The notes beneath the pieces were generated by a model. That model saw only the letters and a list, made by a program, of their open reading frames with translations. It searched no databases and had not been told where the DNA came from. Of a stretch of 64,000 bases of DNA, positions 26,994-35,744 are shown piece after piece. The stretch is from Desulfitobacterium_A sp035539115 (lineage in GTDB: Bacteria; Bacillota; Desulfitobacteriia; Desulfitobacteriales; Desulfitobacteriaceae): assembly GCF_035539115.1 (NCBI RefSeq), contig NZ_DATLJA010000086.1, positions 62,001 to 126,000 on the forward strand, given 5' to 3'. The position numbers and the translations under genes were made by a program. Numbering within the stretch: the first letter of the stretch is position 1; every line of letters starts with the position of its first letter.

Positions 26994-27995
26994 TTGTTAA
27001 AAAATATTCGTGAGCGAACGGAACGCGAAGAACGGGAACGACTTTCTCTTTATGCGGCCAAGAGTGCTGAGGCAACACGTGAACGTGAAGAAGTCGAATG
27101 CACGATTCGGACTAAATTTCAGCGGGACCGTGACCGGATTTTGCATAGTAAGCCCTTTCGTCGACTTAAACATAAAACCCAGGTTTATATCGCCCCGACG
27201 GGGGATCATTATCGGACGCGAATGACCCATAGTTTGGAAGTGTCTCAGATTTGTCGGACGATTGGCCGCGGGCTTAAACTCAATGAAGATTTGATTGAGG
27301 CCATTGCTTTAGGTCATGATGTCGGGCATACTCCTTTCGGTCACGTTGGGGAAGAAGCTTTGCGCAAGATTATCGGGTATTTTGAGCATAACGAACAATC
27401 CATCCGCATCTTGACGTGTCTAACGGGTGATGGGGCGGGACTCAATCTCACTAAAGAAGTTTTAGATGGGGTACTTCATCATACTGGAGCAGGAATACCC
27501 TTTACCTTAGAAGGGCAAATTGTCAAAACGGGTGATCGGATCGCTTATCTTTGTCATGACTATGATGATGCTTTGCGTGCGGGATTACTCCTGCCCAGTG
27601 ATCTTCCTGAGAGTGTTCGTCTCGTTTTGGGTCGTACTCCGAGCCAGATGATTTCAACCATGGTCATCGATATGATCGAAAGTTCCCAAGAGCAAGACCG
27701 AATTCATCAATCCCAACGTGTCCATGACGCGATGCAAGAATTTCGCAAGTTTATGTTTAGTCAAGTTTATAATAGTGAAGCCTTAAAGGAAGAACGCCAG
27801 AAAGGAGAGTATGTCGTTCAGGCCTTATTTCATTACTATCTTGAACATATTGAGCGGCTCCCCAATGATTATTTGGCTTTGGATGGCGGGGATAAGACAT
27901 GTGCCGTTGTCGATTATATCTCGGGGCTTACAGATAACTATGCCATTGCTCAGTTTCAGAATTTCTTTGTTCCCAGGTATTTCTCAAATGTTTAA
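26994..27995 (+). CDS. dgt: Deoxyguanosinetriphosphate triphosphohydrolase-like protein
   Basis: A 333-residue HD-domain dNTP triphosphohydrolase that cuts dNTPs to the nucleoside and triphosphate. FRRLKHKTQV and the HD metal site ALGHDVGHTPFGHVGE are clear, and HNEQS plus AYLCHDYDDA complete the set. TTG 26994 is the start, with AAGGAGGT 6 bases upstream. In relatives this gene lies directly before dnaG and rpoD; here 33 kb of catabolic genes separates them. Because it lies next to a purine locus, a functional link is tempting, but the housekeeping explanation is simpler. Confidence 0.93.
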   Translation: MLKNIRERTEREERERLSLYAAKSAEATREREEVECTIRTKFQRDRDRILHSKPFRRLKHKTQVYIAPTGDHYRTRMTHSLEVSQICRTIGRGLKLNEDLIEAIALGHDVGHTPFGHVGEEALRKIIGYFEHNEQSIRILTCLTGDGAGLNLTKEVLDGVLHHTGAGIPFTLEGQIVKTGDRIAYLCHDYDDALRAGLLLPSDLPESVRLVLGRTPSQMISTMVIDMIESSQEQDRIHQSQRVHDAMQEFRKFMFSQVYNSEALKEERQKGEYVVQALFHYYLEHIERLPNDYLALDGGDKTCAVVDYISGLTDNYAIAQFQNFFVPRYFSNV

Positions 27996-28020
27996 CTCTT
28001 TGAGCTAGCCGATCTTGTCT

Positions 28021-28130
28021 TAAATTGAGATGATATTCTCAATTTAAAAAGGTTACTATAATTGCCTAAAAGAAGCGAGAAGAGATAGCTAATTTATCAA
28101 ATTGATAAATTAGCTATCTCTTCTCTTTCT
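28021..28130 (+). terminator. Two hairpins after dgt, second with perfect 24-bp arms
   Basis: The first (28021-28046) pairs TAAATTGAGA with TCTCAATTTA. The second (28077-28125) has perfect 24-base arms, starting GAGAAGAGATAGC, with a 1-base centre and a T/C-rich tail. Together they isolate dgt from the sigma-54 promoter that follows. Confidence 0.8.
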
Positions 28131-28205
28131 TTCTGGATCACCGTAAAAGATCGTATAAGGCGAATCTGGCGTATTAAGCGAAAAAGTTCTTTGCTGGAAG
28201 AAGGT

Positions 28206-28221
28206 TGGCATAGAAATTGCT
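28206..28221 (+). promoter_or_regulatory. Sigma-54 promoter of the xdh-ygfK operon
   Basis: TGGCATAGAAATTGCT matches the -24/-12 consensus with GG and GC exactly 10 bases apart. It lies 55 bases before the Mo-subunit start codon. Confidence 0.88.
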
Positions 28222-28275
28222 AGTATAGAGGTTAGAAGATTTTGCCCTAAAAAGCTCTACGACGGAGGGGAGAAA

Positions 28276-30570
28276 ATGGCTTATTCAGTTCTGGGAAAAA
28301 GTGTTCCACGAGTTGATGCTGTGGCGAAGGTCACGGGTAAGGCGAAATATACAGATGATTTAGCCGGGAACAACATGCTCATTGGCAAAGTGCTCAGAAG
28401 TCCTTATGCTCATGCCCTGATTAAAAATATCGATGTGAGCAAAGCTAAAGCCTTACCCGGAGTTGAAGCAGTCCTATCCTATCAGAATATACCCCACATT
28501 CCCTTTGCTACGGCTGGACATCCCTACAGTCTTGACCCGAACCATCAAGACAAAGCGGATCGCTTAATGCTCACCGATAAGGCGCGTTTTGTCGGCGATG
28601 CTGTTGCTGCGGTTGTGGCCCAGGATGAACTCATCGCCGCTCAAGCGCTTCAATTGATTGACGTTGAGTATGAAGTGCTGGAACCGATATTTTCGCCCGA
28701 AGAAGCGATGCGCGAAGAAGCCCCTTTAATCCATGAAGACACACCGCACAACATTCTCTCGACCTTCGGATACCAGATTGGGGATGTAGAAGAAGCGTTC
28801 AGCACTTCCAATTTTGTGTTTGAAGGGGATTATGAAACAAGCATTGTCCAACATTGCCATCTGGAAAACCAAACATCTTTTGCTTATGTTGATGGAGAGG
28901 ATCGCCTTGTGATCGTCACCTCGACCCAGATTCCCCATATTGTGCGACGGATTGTCGGGCAAGCTTTAGGCATTCCTTGGGGCCGAATTCGGGTGATTAA
29001 GCCCTATGTCGGTGGTGGATTTGGGAATAAGCAAGATGTAACGATTGAACCTTTGAATGCAGCTATGACGCTTGCTGTAGGTGGCCGACCTGTAAAAATC
29101 GAATATTCACGTGAAGAAGCTATGCTGGATACACGAACGCGCCATGCCTTTAAATATCATTTGAAGACGGGTATTTCCAAAGAGGGGAAAATTGAAGCCA
29201 TTCATATATCGGCGATTTCTAACACCGGAGCGTATGCCTCACATGGACATTCGATTGCTTCGAGCGGAGGCGGAAAATTTCGTTTCCTCTATACGCCTAA
29301 GTCGATCAAATACGAGCCGGTTACAGTATATACAAACTTACCTGTGGCTGGAGCGATGCGCGGGTATGGAACGCCTCAGATCTTCTTCGCTTTTGAGAGC
29401 CATTTGGATGATATTGCTCGGAAATTGCAGATTGACCCGCTGGAAATTCGTCAGAAAAACTTCGTGAACATCGGCTGGACCGATCCGATCAGCAAAAACC
29501 GGGTCTTAAGCTGCGGGATTCGAGAGTGCCTGACAAAAGGCCAAGAGCTCATTCACTGGGATGAGAAAAGAGTGCGGTACCAGAATCAAACTGGAGATAA
29601 ACGTCGGGGCTTGGGGTTAGCTTGCTTTAGTTATCAATCTGGAACCTACCCGGTTAATGTTGAACTGGCCGGTGCTCGTCTTATTCTCAATCAAGATGGC
29701 TCTGTTCAACTCCAGATTGGAGCGACAGAAATTGGGCAAGGCAGTGATACCGTTTTTGCGCAAATGGTTGCTGAAGTTCTCTCAATTCCGGTCCGTGAGG
29801 TTCATGTGCTGACGACCCAAGATACTGATATCTCTCCCTTTGACCCAGGATCCTTTGCCTCACGCCAGACGTATGTCACCGGTATGGCGGTGCAAAAAGC
29901 GGCGGAGGAAGTCAAAGCTAAATTGCTGGACTTTGTCTGGGGGATGACCGATATCCCAGTACAAGCGCTTGAATTAATCGACCAAAATGTGGTCTACAAA
30001 GATTCCGGCGAAGTTGTGCTGCCTTTGCGAGAGGTTGCGCTGCAAACCTATTATGATCCTAACTTTGCCAAGCCGATTACGAGTGATACTTCAAATAATG
30101 CCCGGGTCAATGCCATGTCCTATGGGGTGACCTTTGCCGAGGTTGAAGTCGATATTAAAACGGGACAAATCAACGTTCTGGAAATCTATAATGTTCATGA
30201 TTCAGGGAAGATCATCAATCCTTTGCTTGCCGAAGGACAAGTAGAGGGCGGGGTGAGCATGGGCATAGGGTACGCCCTTTCGGAACAACTTCTTTTTGAT
30301 CAAAAGACGGGAAAAATTTTAAATAATAATCTCCTCGATTATAAACTCCCGACGATTCTGGATACACCAAAGATCGGGGTCGGTTTTGTGGAAACTGAGG
30401 ATCCAACCGGACCTTTTGGGGCAAAATCCCTCGGTGAACCCCCAGTGATTACTCCGGCACCAGCCATTCGTAATGCCGTGCTCGCGGCAACCGGAGTTGC
30501 CTTTAACCGCTTACCCTTAAATCCGCAACGGGTATTCGAGAAATTTCGGGAATGCGGATTGCTTTCATAA
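28276..30570 (+). CDS. xdhA: Xanthine dehydrogenase-family molybdenum-binding subunit
   Basis: The 764-residue large subunit of a molybdenum hydroxylase, which hydroxylates purines or similar N-heterocycles using water as the oxygen source. GKAKYTDDL begins the first domain. GGGFGNKQD and AGAMRGYGTPQ line the molybdopterin site, IGQGSDTVFAQ is the Gln-containing loop, and the catalytic Glu is in GAKSLGEPP. Length is normal. GGAGGGG precedes the ATG. First gene of the sigma-54-driven operon, followed by FAD and 2Fe-2S subunits. Whether it carries labile selenium cannot be read from sequence, but yqeB in the same locus makes it possible. Confidence 0.92.
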   Translation: MAYSVLGKSVPRVDAVAKVTGKAKYTDDLAGNNMLIGKVLRSPYAHALIKNIDVSKAKALPGVEAVLSYQNIPHIPFATAGHPYSLDPNHQDKADRLMLTDKARFVGDAVAAVVAQDELIAAQALQLIDVEYEVLEPIFSPEEAMREEAPLIHEDTPHNILSTFGYQIGDVEEAFSTSNFVFEGDYETSIVQHCHLENQTSFAYVDGEDRLVIVTSTQIPHIVRRIVGQALGIPWGRIRVIKPYVGGGFGNKQDVTIEPLNAAMTLAVGGRPVKIEYSREEAMLDTRTRHAFKYHLKTGISKEGKIEAIHISAISNTGAYASHGHSIASSGGGKFRFLYTPKSIKYEPVTVYTNLPVAGAMRGYGTPQIFFAFESHLDDIARKLQIDPLEIRQKNFVNIGWTDPISKNRVLSCGIRECLTKGQELIHWDEKRVRYQNQTGDKRRGLGLACFSYQSGTYPVNVELAGARLILNQDGSVQLQIGATEIGQGSDTVFAQMVAEVLSIPVREVHVLTTQDTDISPFDPGSFASRQTYVTGMAVQKAAEEVKAKLLDFVWGMTDIPVQALELIDQNVVYKDSGEVVLPLREVALQTYYDPNFAKPITSDTSNNARVNAMSYGVTFAEVEVDIKTGQINVLEIYNVHDSGKIINPLLAEGQVEGGVSMGIGYALSEQLLFDQKTGKILNNNLLDYKLPTILDTPKIGVGFVETEDPTGPFGAKSLGEPPVITPAPAIRNAVLAATGVAFNRLPLNPQRVFEKFRECGLLS

Positions 30571-30589
30571 TGAAAGGCGGTGACGTGGA

Positions 30590-31471
30590 TTGTATAATAT
30601 CGGTGGTTATAACGAAGCGAAAACTCTTGCTGAGGCAGTTACGATGCTGGCTGAAAGTCCCCAACGGAAACTGATCGCTGGTGGTACGGATATTTTGGTC
30701 AAGATGCAGCATCAGCCTGTTGTCGAACAGGAGCTCCTCAGTATTCGCAAGCTTACGGAGCTCAAAAAGATCGAAAAGCGCGAGGACGGAACCCTCGTTC
30801 TCGGAGCTCTCGTCACGTTTACGCAAATTGCCAACGAGCCGATTCTCCAGGAAAGTGTCCCTGCTCTTGTTGACGCCGCTATCTCCATGGGTGGACCACA
30901 GATTCGCAATATGGCCACGCTTGGCGGTAATGTTTGCAATGGAGCGACTTCAGCAGATAGCGCCTCAACTCTGTTTGTGCTCAATGCCCGACTTCACTTG
31001 CAAAGTGCCGAGGGAAAGCGGGTGATTCCCATTCGAGAATTTTATCTAGGTCCCGGCAAAGTCGATCTGAAGAAGGGCGAAATCCTGACTGAAATTCACA
31101 TTGCTCCAGAAGATTATCGAGGGTTTAGCGGTTATTACCTCAAATTCGCCATGCGGAAAGCGATGGATATCGCAACCTTGGGAGTCTCGGTAGCTTGTAA
31201 AGTGAAAGACGGGAGGTTCGATGAAGTGCGCATCGGACTCGGTGTGGCTGGGCCGACCCCTTTACGCTGTACGGAAGCAGAAGCCTATGCCCAAGGAAAG
31301 ATGATGACGGCTGAAGTCTTTGCGGAGATAGCTCGGCGTGCGCTTACGTCAACCCATGCACGCACTTCTTGGCGTGCTTCGAAGGAGTATCGTGAACATT
31401 TGGTGGAGGAACTGACGCAACGGGCGCTCAAAGTTGCCCTTCATAGAGCAGGGGGTGTTTACCACGTATAA
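30590..31471 (+). CDS. xdhB: Xanthine dehydrogenase-family FAD-binding subunit
   Basis: The 293-residue electron-transfer subunit that passes electrons from the 2Fe-2S clusters to NAD+ or another acceptor. The FAD-binding motifs LIAGGTDILVKM and GGPQIRNMATLGGNVCNGATSADSA are conserved. The C-terminal CO_deh_flav_C domain follows (residues about 175-285). Start is TTG 30590, with AAAGGCGGTG 7 bases upstream. The gene follows the Mo subunit by 19 bases and overlaps the 2Fe-2S subunit gene by about 17 bases, so the three subunits are made together. Confidence 0.92.
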   Translation: MYNIGGYNEAKTLAEAVTMLAESPQRKLIAGGTDILVKMQHQPVVEQELLSIRKLTELKKIEKREDGTLVLGALVTFTQIANEPILQESVPALVDAAISMGGPQIRNMATLGGNVCNGATSADSASTLFVLNARLHLQSAEGKRVIPIREFYLGPGKVDLKKGEILTEIHIAPEDYRGFSGYYLKFAMRKAMDIATLGVSVACKVKDGRFDEVRIGLGVAGPTPLRCTEAEAYAQGKMMTAEVFAEIARRALTSTHARTSWRASKEYREHLVEELTQRALKVALHRAGGVYHV

Positions 31472-31958
31472 AAGAATTTCCTTCAAACTCAATGGTCAAG
31501 AGGTCATTTGGGAGGTTGATGTCCGTAAATCCCTGCTTGAAGTGTTAAGGGAGAAGGGACTCACCGGTGTCAAAAAAGGATGCGGGGTTGGGGAATGTGG
31601 CGCTTGTACGGTGCTCATCGATGAGACTCCGACTGATTCTTGCCTTTATTTGGCCGTATGGGCGGAGGGCAAAACAATCCGCACCATTGAAGGTATTGCT
31701 AAAAATGGTGAGCTGACTGCGGTGCAGCAAGCTTTTGTAGAGGAGGGCGCGATTCAATGCGGCTTTTGTACGCCAGGTTTGGTGCTTACGACGACGGCTC
31801 TGGCCGAGAGCGGCAAAGATTACACCCCTGATGAATTAAAACGAGAGCTTTCTGGGCATATTTGCCGTTGTACGGGCTATCAGAAAATCTTCTCGGCTGC
31901 TGAACGATCATTAGGGCAAGAACATCACTGCGCCTGTGGACATCACCACGAGGAGTAA
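31455..31958 (+). CDS. xdhC: Xanthine dehydrogenase-family 2Fe-2S subunit with His/Cys tail
   Basis: A 167-residue iron-sulfur subunit. The plant-type 2Fe-2S cluster is held by GCGVGECGACTVLID plus the Cys in DSCLYLA; the second, helical cluster domain has GAIQCGFCTPG and ICRCTGYQKI. The last twelve residues, EHHCACGHHHEE, form an unusual His/Cys-rich tail that is not part of the fold. GTG 31455 is a plausible start, within the end of the FAD subunit gene; an in-frame TTG at 31434 is possible. The symbol follows the E. coli subunit naming and is not the XdhC maturation factor. Confidence 0.9.
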   Translation: MFTTYKRISFKLNGQEVIWEVDVRKSLLEVLREKGLTGVKKGCGVGECGACTVLIDETPTDSCLYLAVWAEGKTIRTIEGIAKNGELTAVQQAFVEEGAIQCGFCTPGLVLTTTALAESGKDYTPDELKRELSGHICRCTGYQKIFSAAERSLGQEHHCACGHHHEE

Positions 31959-32023
31959 GCTAAAATCAGAAATAGGAAGCGTGAACGCTTCGGTTTCTCA
32001 ACTAAAGAGGAGAGCGGATAAAA

Positions 32024-35000
32024 ATGAGTGATAAAATGCGACCCATTCCTTTTAGCCAACTCGTGACTTGGGCAATTGATGAACGAAAGACTCATAACAC
32101 GATCTTTGGGATCTCTCAACCGAAAATCTACAAGCCTAAGTCTAATCGCCAGATCAAATTATTCGGTGAAGCGCTCGAAACTCCGATTGGACCGGCTGCT
32201 GGCCCGCATACCCAACTGGCTCAGAATATTGTTGCTTCTTATCTAAGCGGGAGTCGCTTTTTTGAACTGAAAACCGTGCAGATCCTGGATGCTCTTGAAT
32301 TTCCGAAACCCTGTATCCGTGCCGAAGATGAGTGCTATAACACGGAATGGTCGACTGAACTGACGATTGAAAACGCTTTTGCGGAGTACGTTAAAGCTTG
32401 GTTTTTAGTGCACCTTCTGCAAAAAGAACTATTTGATCAGAATGAGCGTCGCTTTATGTTTAATATGAGCGTGGGGTATAACCTCGAAGGAATTAAATCT
32501 CCAAAAGTCGATCATTACATTGAGGGGATGAAAGACGCCTCTAATACTGATGTTTTCAAGGAATGTAAATCCTATCTGCTTGCCCATCTCGATCAATTTA
32601 AACATGTTGATCGTGAATTTATTGAAGAAATTTCCGCTCAGATTTGTACGTCGATCACGCTTTCAACGATGCATGGCTGTCCCCCTGCTGAGATTGAAGC
32701 GATTTCGAAATATCTGATCGCTGAGAAAAAGCTTAATACGTTTGTTAAAATGAATCCGACTCTCTTAGGCTATCGTTATGTCAGGGACACCTTCGATCAA
32801 ATGGGGTACTCCTATATCGATTTAAAAGAAGAGTCGTTTAGTCATGATCTCCAATATGCGGATGGGGTAGCCATGCTCACTCGGTTAAAAAGCTATGCCA
32901 AGGAGTATAACCGGGAATTTGGGGTTAAACTTTCCAACACCTTACCTGTTCGGATCAGTCGAGGAGAACTGCCTGGTGAGGAAATGTATATGTCGGGACG
33001 GTCTCTTTATCCCTTAACGATCAACTTGGCCCTCAGACTGGCTTCTGAATTTGACGGTGACTTAAAAATTTCCTACTCCGGCGGGGCAGATGCGTTTAAT
33101 GTTGAACGGATTTTCGACACAGGGATTCGTCCCATTACCGTCGCCACGACTCTTTTGAAATCGGGTGGCTATACACGGTTTAAACAAATGGCTGAGCAGC
33201 TAGAACCTCAACTCGATGGTCAGGAATCTTCCTCGATCGACCTGGTTAAGTTAAAGGCCTTAGCCGATAGTGCCTTTGCTGATGAATATCACTTGAAAGA
33301 AAAAAGACCGGTGGCCAGCCGCAAAATCAGGAAGCAACTTCCGTTGACAGATTGTTTTATCGATCCCTGTTCAGTGGGTTGCCCGATTGGTCAGGACATC
33401 CCTGAATATATTCGGTTAGTTGGTGAAGGGCGTTACCAGGATGCTTTTGAAGTTATCGTCGCGAGAAATCCACTGCCCTTTATCACCGGGACGATCTGTA
33501 ATCATAACTGTATGACCAAATGTACCCGTCTCGATTATGAGGAGCCGATTCAAATTCGGGAGATGAAGCTGATCGCAGCGAATAAAGGGTATGACTCCTA
33601 TGTACAAGAAAGAGTAAAAGCTCAGCCTGTGAAAACAAAAGCTAAGGTGGCTGTGATTGGGGCCGGACCTTCGGGTCTTGCCGCTGGCTATTTCCTGGCT
33701 CAGGCAGGGCTTGAGGTCACGATCATGGATCGGCGGGAACGCGCCGGAGGAACGGTCGAATACGTCATCCCGGACTTCAGAATTTCACGAGAAGCGATTG
33801 CTAAGGATGTTAAGCTGATTGAAAAAATGGGAGTCAAATTTGAATTTGGAGTCAACCCTCATTTCTCGCTTCAGGGCTTACAAGCGCAAGGGTACACGTA
33901 TATTTATCTGGCCCTTGGTGCTGCCAAGACAAATTTGTTTCAACTGGAAGGCGATAAAGATAAAGTGATCGGCGCAATTCCCTTTTTGGAACAGTTTAAT
34001 ACGTCACAAAAGCCTCTCAAACCGGGCAAGAGCGTTGCAGTCATCGGCGGTGGTAATACTGCTATGGATGCAGCCCGAGCGGCTCTACGGGTGAACGGAG
34101 TAGAACAGGTTTATATTCTCTATCGGCGAACGAAGGCGGAAATGCCTGCTGATCGCGAAGAACTCGATTTAGCGTTGGAGGAGGGCGTGGTTTTTAAAGA
34201 ATGCTTAGCCCCCTTGAGTTTGAGTGGTGGTAAATTGATCAGCCAGAAGATGGAGCTCGGCCAACCGGATGAATCGGGACGCCGGCGCCCGGTAGCCATA
34301 GCTGGAGCGAAAGAAGAATTAGCAGTCGACACGGTGATCACGGCAATTGGTGAACTTGTTGATTATGAGGTCCTCCGTAAAAACGGCATTAAGGTTGATG
34401 AGAAAGGTCATATTGCTTGTGATCCCGAGACGCTGGAGACAAATGTCAAGAACGTTTATTTGGGCGGCGATGCGCTCTATGGTCCGGCAACGGTCGTGAT
34501 GGGGATCGCTCAGGGTACGCAGGCTGCCCGCGCGATTGTCGCTCAGGAAGGACTTTCTTGGAAGGAAAATGGGTCAGCAACGATACCCTTTGATTCCGAA
34601 AAACGCTTACTGCAGATCTCGGAAAAGAAAGGTGTCTTGAAGGAAGCTTCGGCAGATCTGGGAGAAGCTGAGCGTTGTCTCGAATGTAATACCGTTTGCA
34701 ATATTTGTACGGAGGTTTGTCCGAACCGAGCCAATATTGCTCTAGCCACGAATCAGATTCTGCATGTCGACGGGATGTGTAATGAATGTGGAAACTGCGC
34801 TATCTTCTGCCCGTACGCAGGAGCACCCTATCAAGATAAATTTACCCTATTCTGGAGTGAGGAAGATTTTGAGAATAGCCAAAATCCAGGATTCGTTTGC
34901 ATTGAACCGGGAGCTAATCCCAAGTTTAAGGTTCGGCTGGATGGCAAGGTCGAGATAATCCGATCTGAGCAGGAGGGGAAGAGCTCCCTGCCAGAAGAAG

Positions 35001-35050
35001 CTTTGGAGATAATTCAGACGGTAGTTAAAGAGTATTCCTATCTCTTTTAG
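32024..35050 (+). CDS. ygfK: YgfK-type putative selenate reductase / NAD(P)H-dependent flavoprotein
   Basis: A 1008-residue cytoplasmic iron-sulfur flavoprotein. Residues 1-400 resemble a dihydroorotate dehydrogenase-type FMN barrel (ETPIGPAAGPHTQLAQNI, STMHGCPPAEIEAISKYL). The middle has an Fe-S region (CNHNCMTKCTRLDYEEPI) and a GltD-like FAD/NAD(P) reductase (VAVIGAGPSGLAAGYFLAQAG, VIGGGNTAMDAARAA). The C-terminus has ferredoxin-type cysteines (CNTVCNICTEVCPNRA, CNECGNCAIFCPYAG). It was named as a selenate reductase subunit, but in purine-using anaerobes a role in reducing a purine intermediate is likelier. Last gene of the operon that begins at 28276. Confidence 0.93.
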   Translation: MSDKMRPIPFSQLVTWAIDERKTHNTIFGISQPKIYKPKSNRQIKLFGEALETPIGPAAGPHTQLAQNIVASYLSGSRFFELKTVQILDALEFPKPCIRAEDECYNTEWSTELTIENAFAEYVKAWFLVHLLQKELFDQNERRFMFNMSVGYNLEGIKSPKVDHYIEGMKDASNTDVFKECKSYLLAHLDQFKHVDREFIEEISAQICTSITLSTMHGCPPAEIEAISKYLIAEKKLNTFVKMNPTLLGYRYVRDTFDQMGYSYIDLKEESFSHDLQYADGVAMLTRLKSYAKEYNREFGVKLSNTLPVRISRGELPGEEMYMSGRSLYPLTINLALRLASEFDGDLKISYSGGADAFNVERIFDTGIRPITVATTLLKSGGYTRFKQMAEQLEPQLDGQESSSIDLVKLKALADSAFADEYHLKEKRPVASRKIRKQLPLTDCFIDPCSVGCPIGQDIPEYIRLVGEGRYQDAFEVIVARNPLPFITGTICNHNCMTKCTRLDYEEPIQIREMKLIAANKGYDSYVQERVKAQPVKTKAKVAVIGAGPSGLAAGYFLAQAGLEVTIMDRRERAGGTVEYVIPDFRISREAIAKDVKLIEKMGVKFEFGVNPHFSLQGLQAQGYTYIYLALGAAKTNLFQLEGDKDKVIGAIPFLEQFNTSQKPLKPGKSVAVIGGGNTAMDAARAALRVNGVEQVYILYRRTKAEMPADREELDLALEEGVVFKECLAPLSLSGGKLISQKMELGQPDESGRRRPVAIAGAKEELAVDTVITAIGELVDYEVLRKNGIKVDEKGHIACDPETLETNVKNVYLGGDALYGPATVVMGIAQGTQAARAIVAQEGLSWKENGSATIPFDSEKRLLQISEKKGVLKEASADLGEAERCLECNTVCNICTEVCPNRANIALATNQILHVDGMCNECGNCAIFCPYAGAPYQDKFTLFWSEEDFENSQNPGFVCIEPGANPKFKVRLDGKVEIIRSEQEGKSSLPEEALEIIQTVVKEYSYLF

Positions 35051-35108
35051 TCGCCCATATCGTTAACAACCGAGGCGATGTTGAAAAATGCGATGATTGG
35101 GAAAGTTG

Positions 35109-35132
35109 AACCCGCTTAGGCGGGTTTTTTTG
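35109..35132 (+). terminator. Terminator after ygfK
   Basis: Stem AACCCGC / GCGGGTT with a TTAG loop and seven T residues. It closes the xdh-ygfK operon. Confidence 0.92.
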
Positions 35133-35142
35133 TTATACTAAC

Positions 35143-35230
35143 AGAAAGTATAAGTTTTGGGCAGATAGCATAAGTGCAACTAAGGCTTCCGCCTACGCCA
35201 GAGGCTTGGCGCAAGCCAAGTTTTCTTTAT
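35143..35230. repeat. Repeat B, copy 2
   Basis: Second copy of the 88-base repeat at 17738. The hairpin is GGCTTcCGCC...GGCGcAAGCC. Like copy 1 it follows a terminator and TACTAACAGAAA, and precedes a regulator gene, here MerR. Confidence 0.7.
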
Positions 35231-35242
35231 CCTAATACCCTA

Positions 35243-35271
35243 TTTACTTTAACGTAAACTGACGTTATAAT
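35243..35271 (+). promoter_or_regulatory. Promoter and operator of the MerR - acyl-CoA operon
   Basis: TTTACT (35243-35248) and TATAAT (35266-35271) with a 17-bp spacer. The spacer contains the dyad AACGT-N6-ACGTT (35251-35266), a likely site for the MerR protein encoded just downstream. Confidence 0.65.
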
Positions 35272-35313
35272 ATTCATAAAATTCATATAAATACTTTAAA
35301 GGTGGTATTTGAG

Positions 35314-35715
35314 ATGCCAAAGCTAACTGGTCCGGTATTTACGATTTCTGAACTAGCGGATGAACTAAGCATTACACCCCGGACAATTCGGTACTATGAG
35401 GAGGTGGGATTGGTAGAACCGCAGCATCATGAGGATATTGGACAACGTCTCTATGGTCTACGGGAGCGAGCCCGAATAAAACTAATCTTAAGGGGAAAGC
35501 GTTTTGGATTTTCACTCGCGGAGATTAAGGAAATGATTGACTTATACGACGCGGACGCTACCGAAAAAGAACAATTGAAGCGAACTGTGGAGTATGGTGA
35601 AAGGCGGCTGCGGGAAATCGATGAGATGATGACGGAATTGCAAATCATGCGAGATGAAATCGCGGAGTATCATCGCAAGTTTTCGGAAAGACTTAATCAA
35701 CTTACTGAAAGATGA
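35314..35715 (+). CDS. MerR-family regulator of acyl-CoA metabolism
   Basis: A 133-residue regulator. The MerR helix-turn-helix is FTISELADELSITPRTIRYYEEVGLVEP, and the long dimerisation helix carries KRTVEYGERRLREIDEMMTELQIMRDEI. It lacks sensor cysteines, as in the LiuR/PsrA-like branch of MerR proteins that respond to acyl-CoA. ATG 35314 is preferred, with AAAGGTGG 8 bases upstream. Its gene directly precedes an acyl-CoA dehydrogenase and an acyl-CoA ligase, and its probable operator overlaps the promoter, so autorepression is likely. Confidence 0.88.
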   Translation: MPKLTGPVFTISELADELSITPRTIRYYEEVGLVEPQHHEDIGQRLYGLRERARIKLILRGKRFGFSLAEIKEMIDLYDADATEKEQLKRTVEYGERRLREIDEMMTELQIMRDEIAEYHRKFSERLNQLTER

Positions 35716-35744
35716 GCTGTTCTGTTTTAACGAGGAGGAAGAAA

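Noticed and set aside
28276..31958. Carbon monoxide dehydrogenase (Cox) instead of xanthine dehydrogenase family
   Set aside because: The Mo subunit lacks the CoxL active-site loop with its Cys, and the purine-linked neighbours point to a purine-type hydroxylase.
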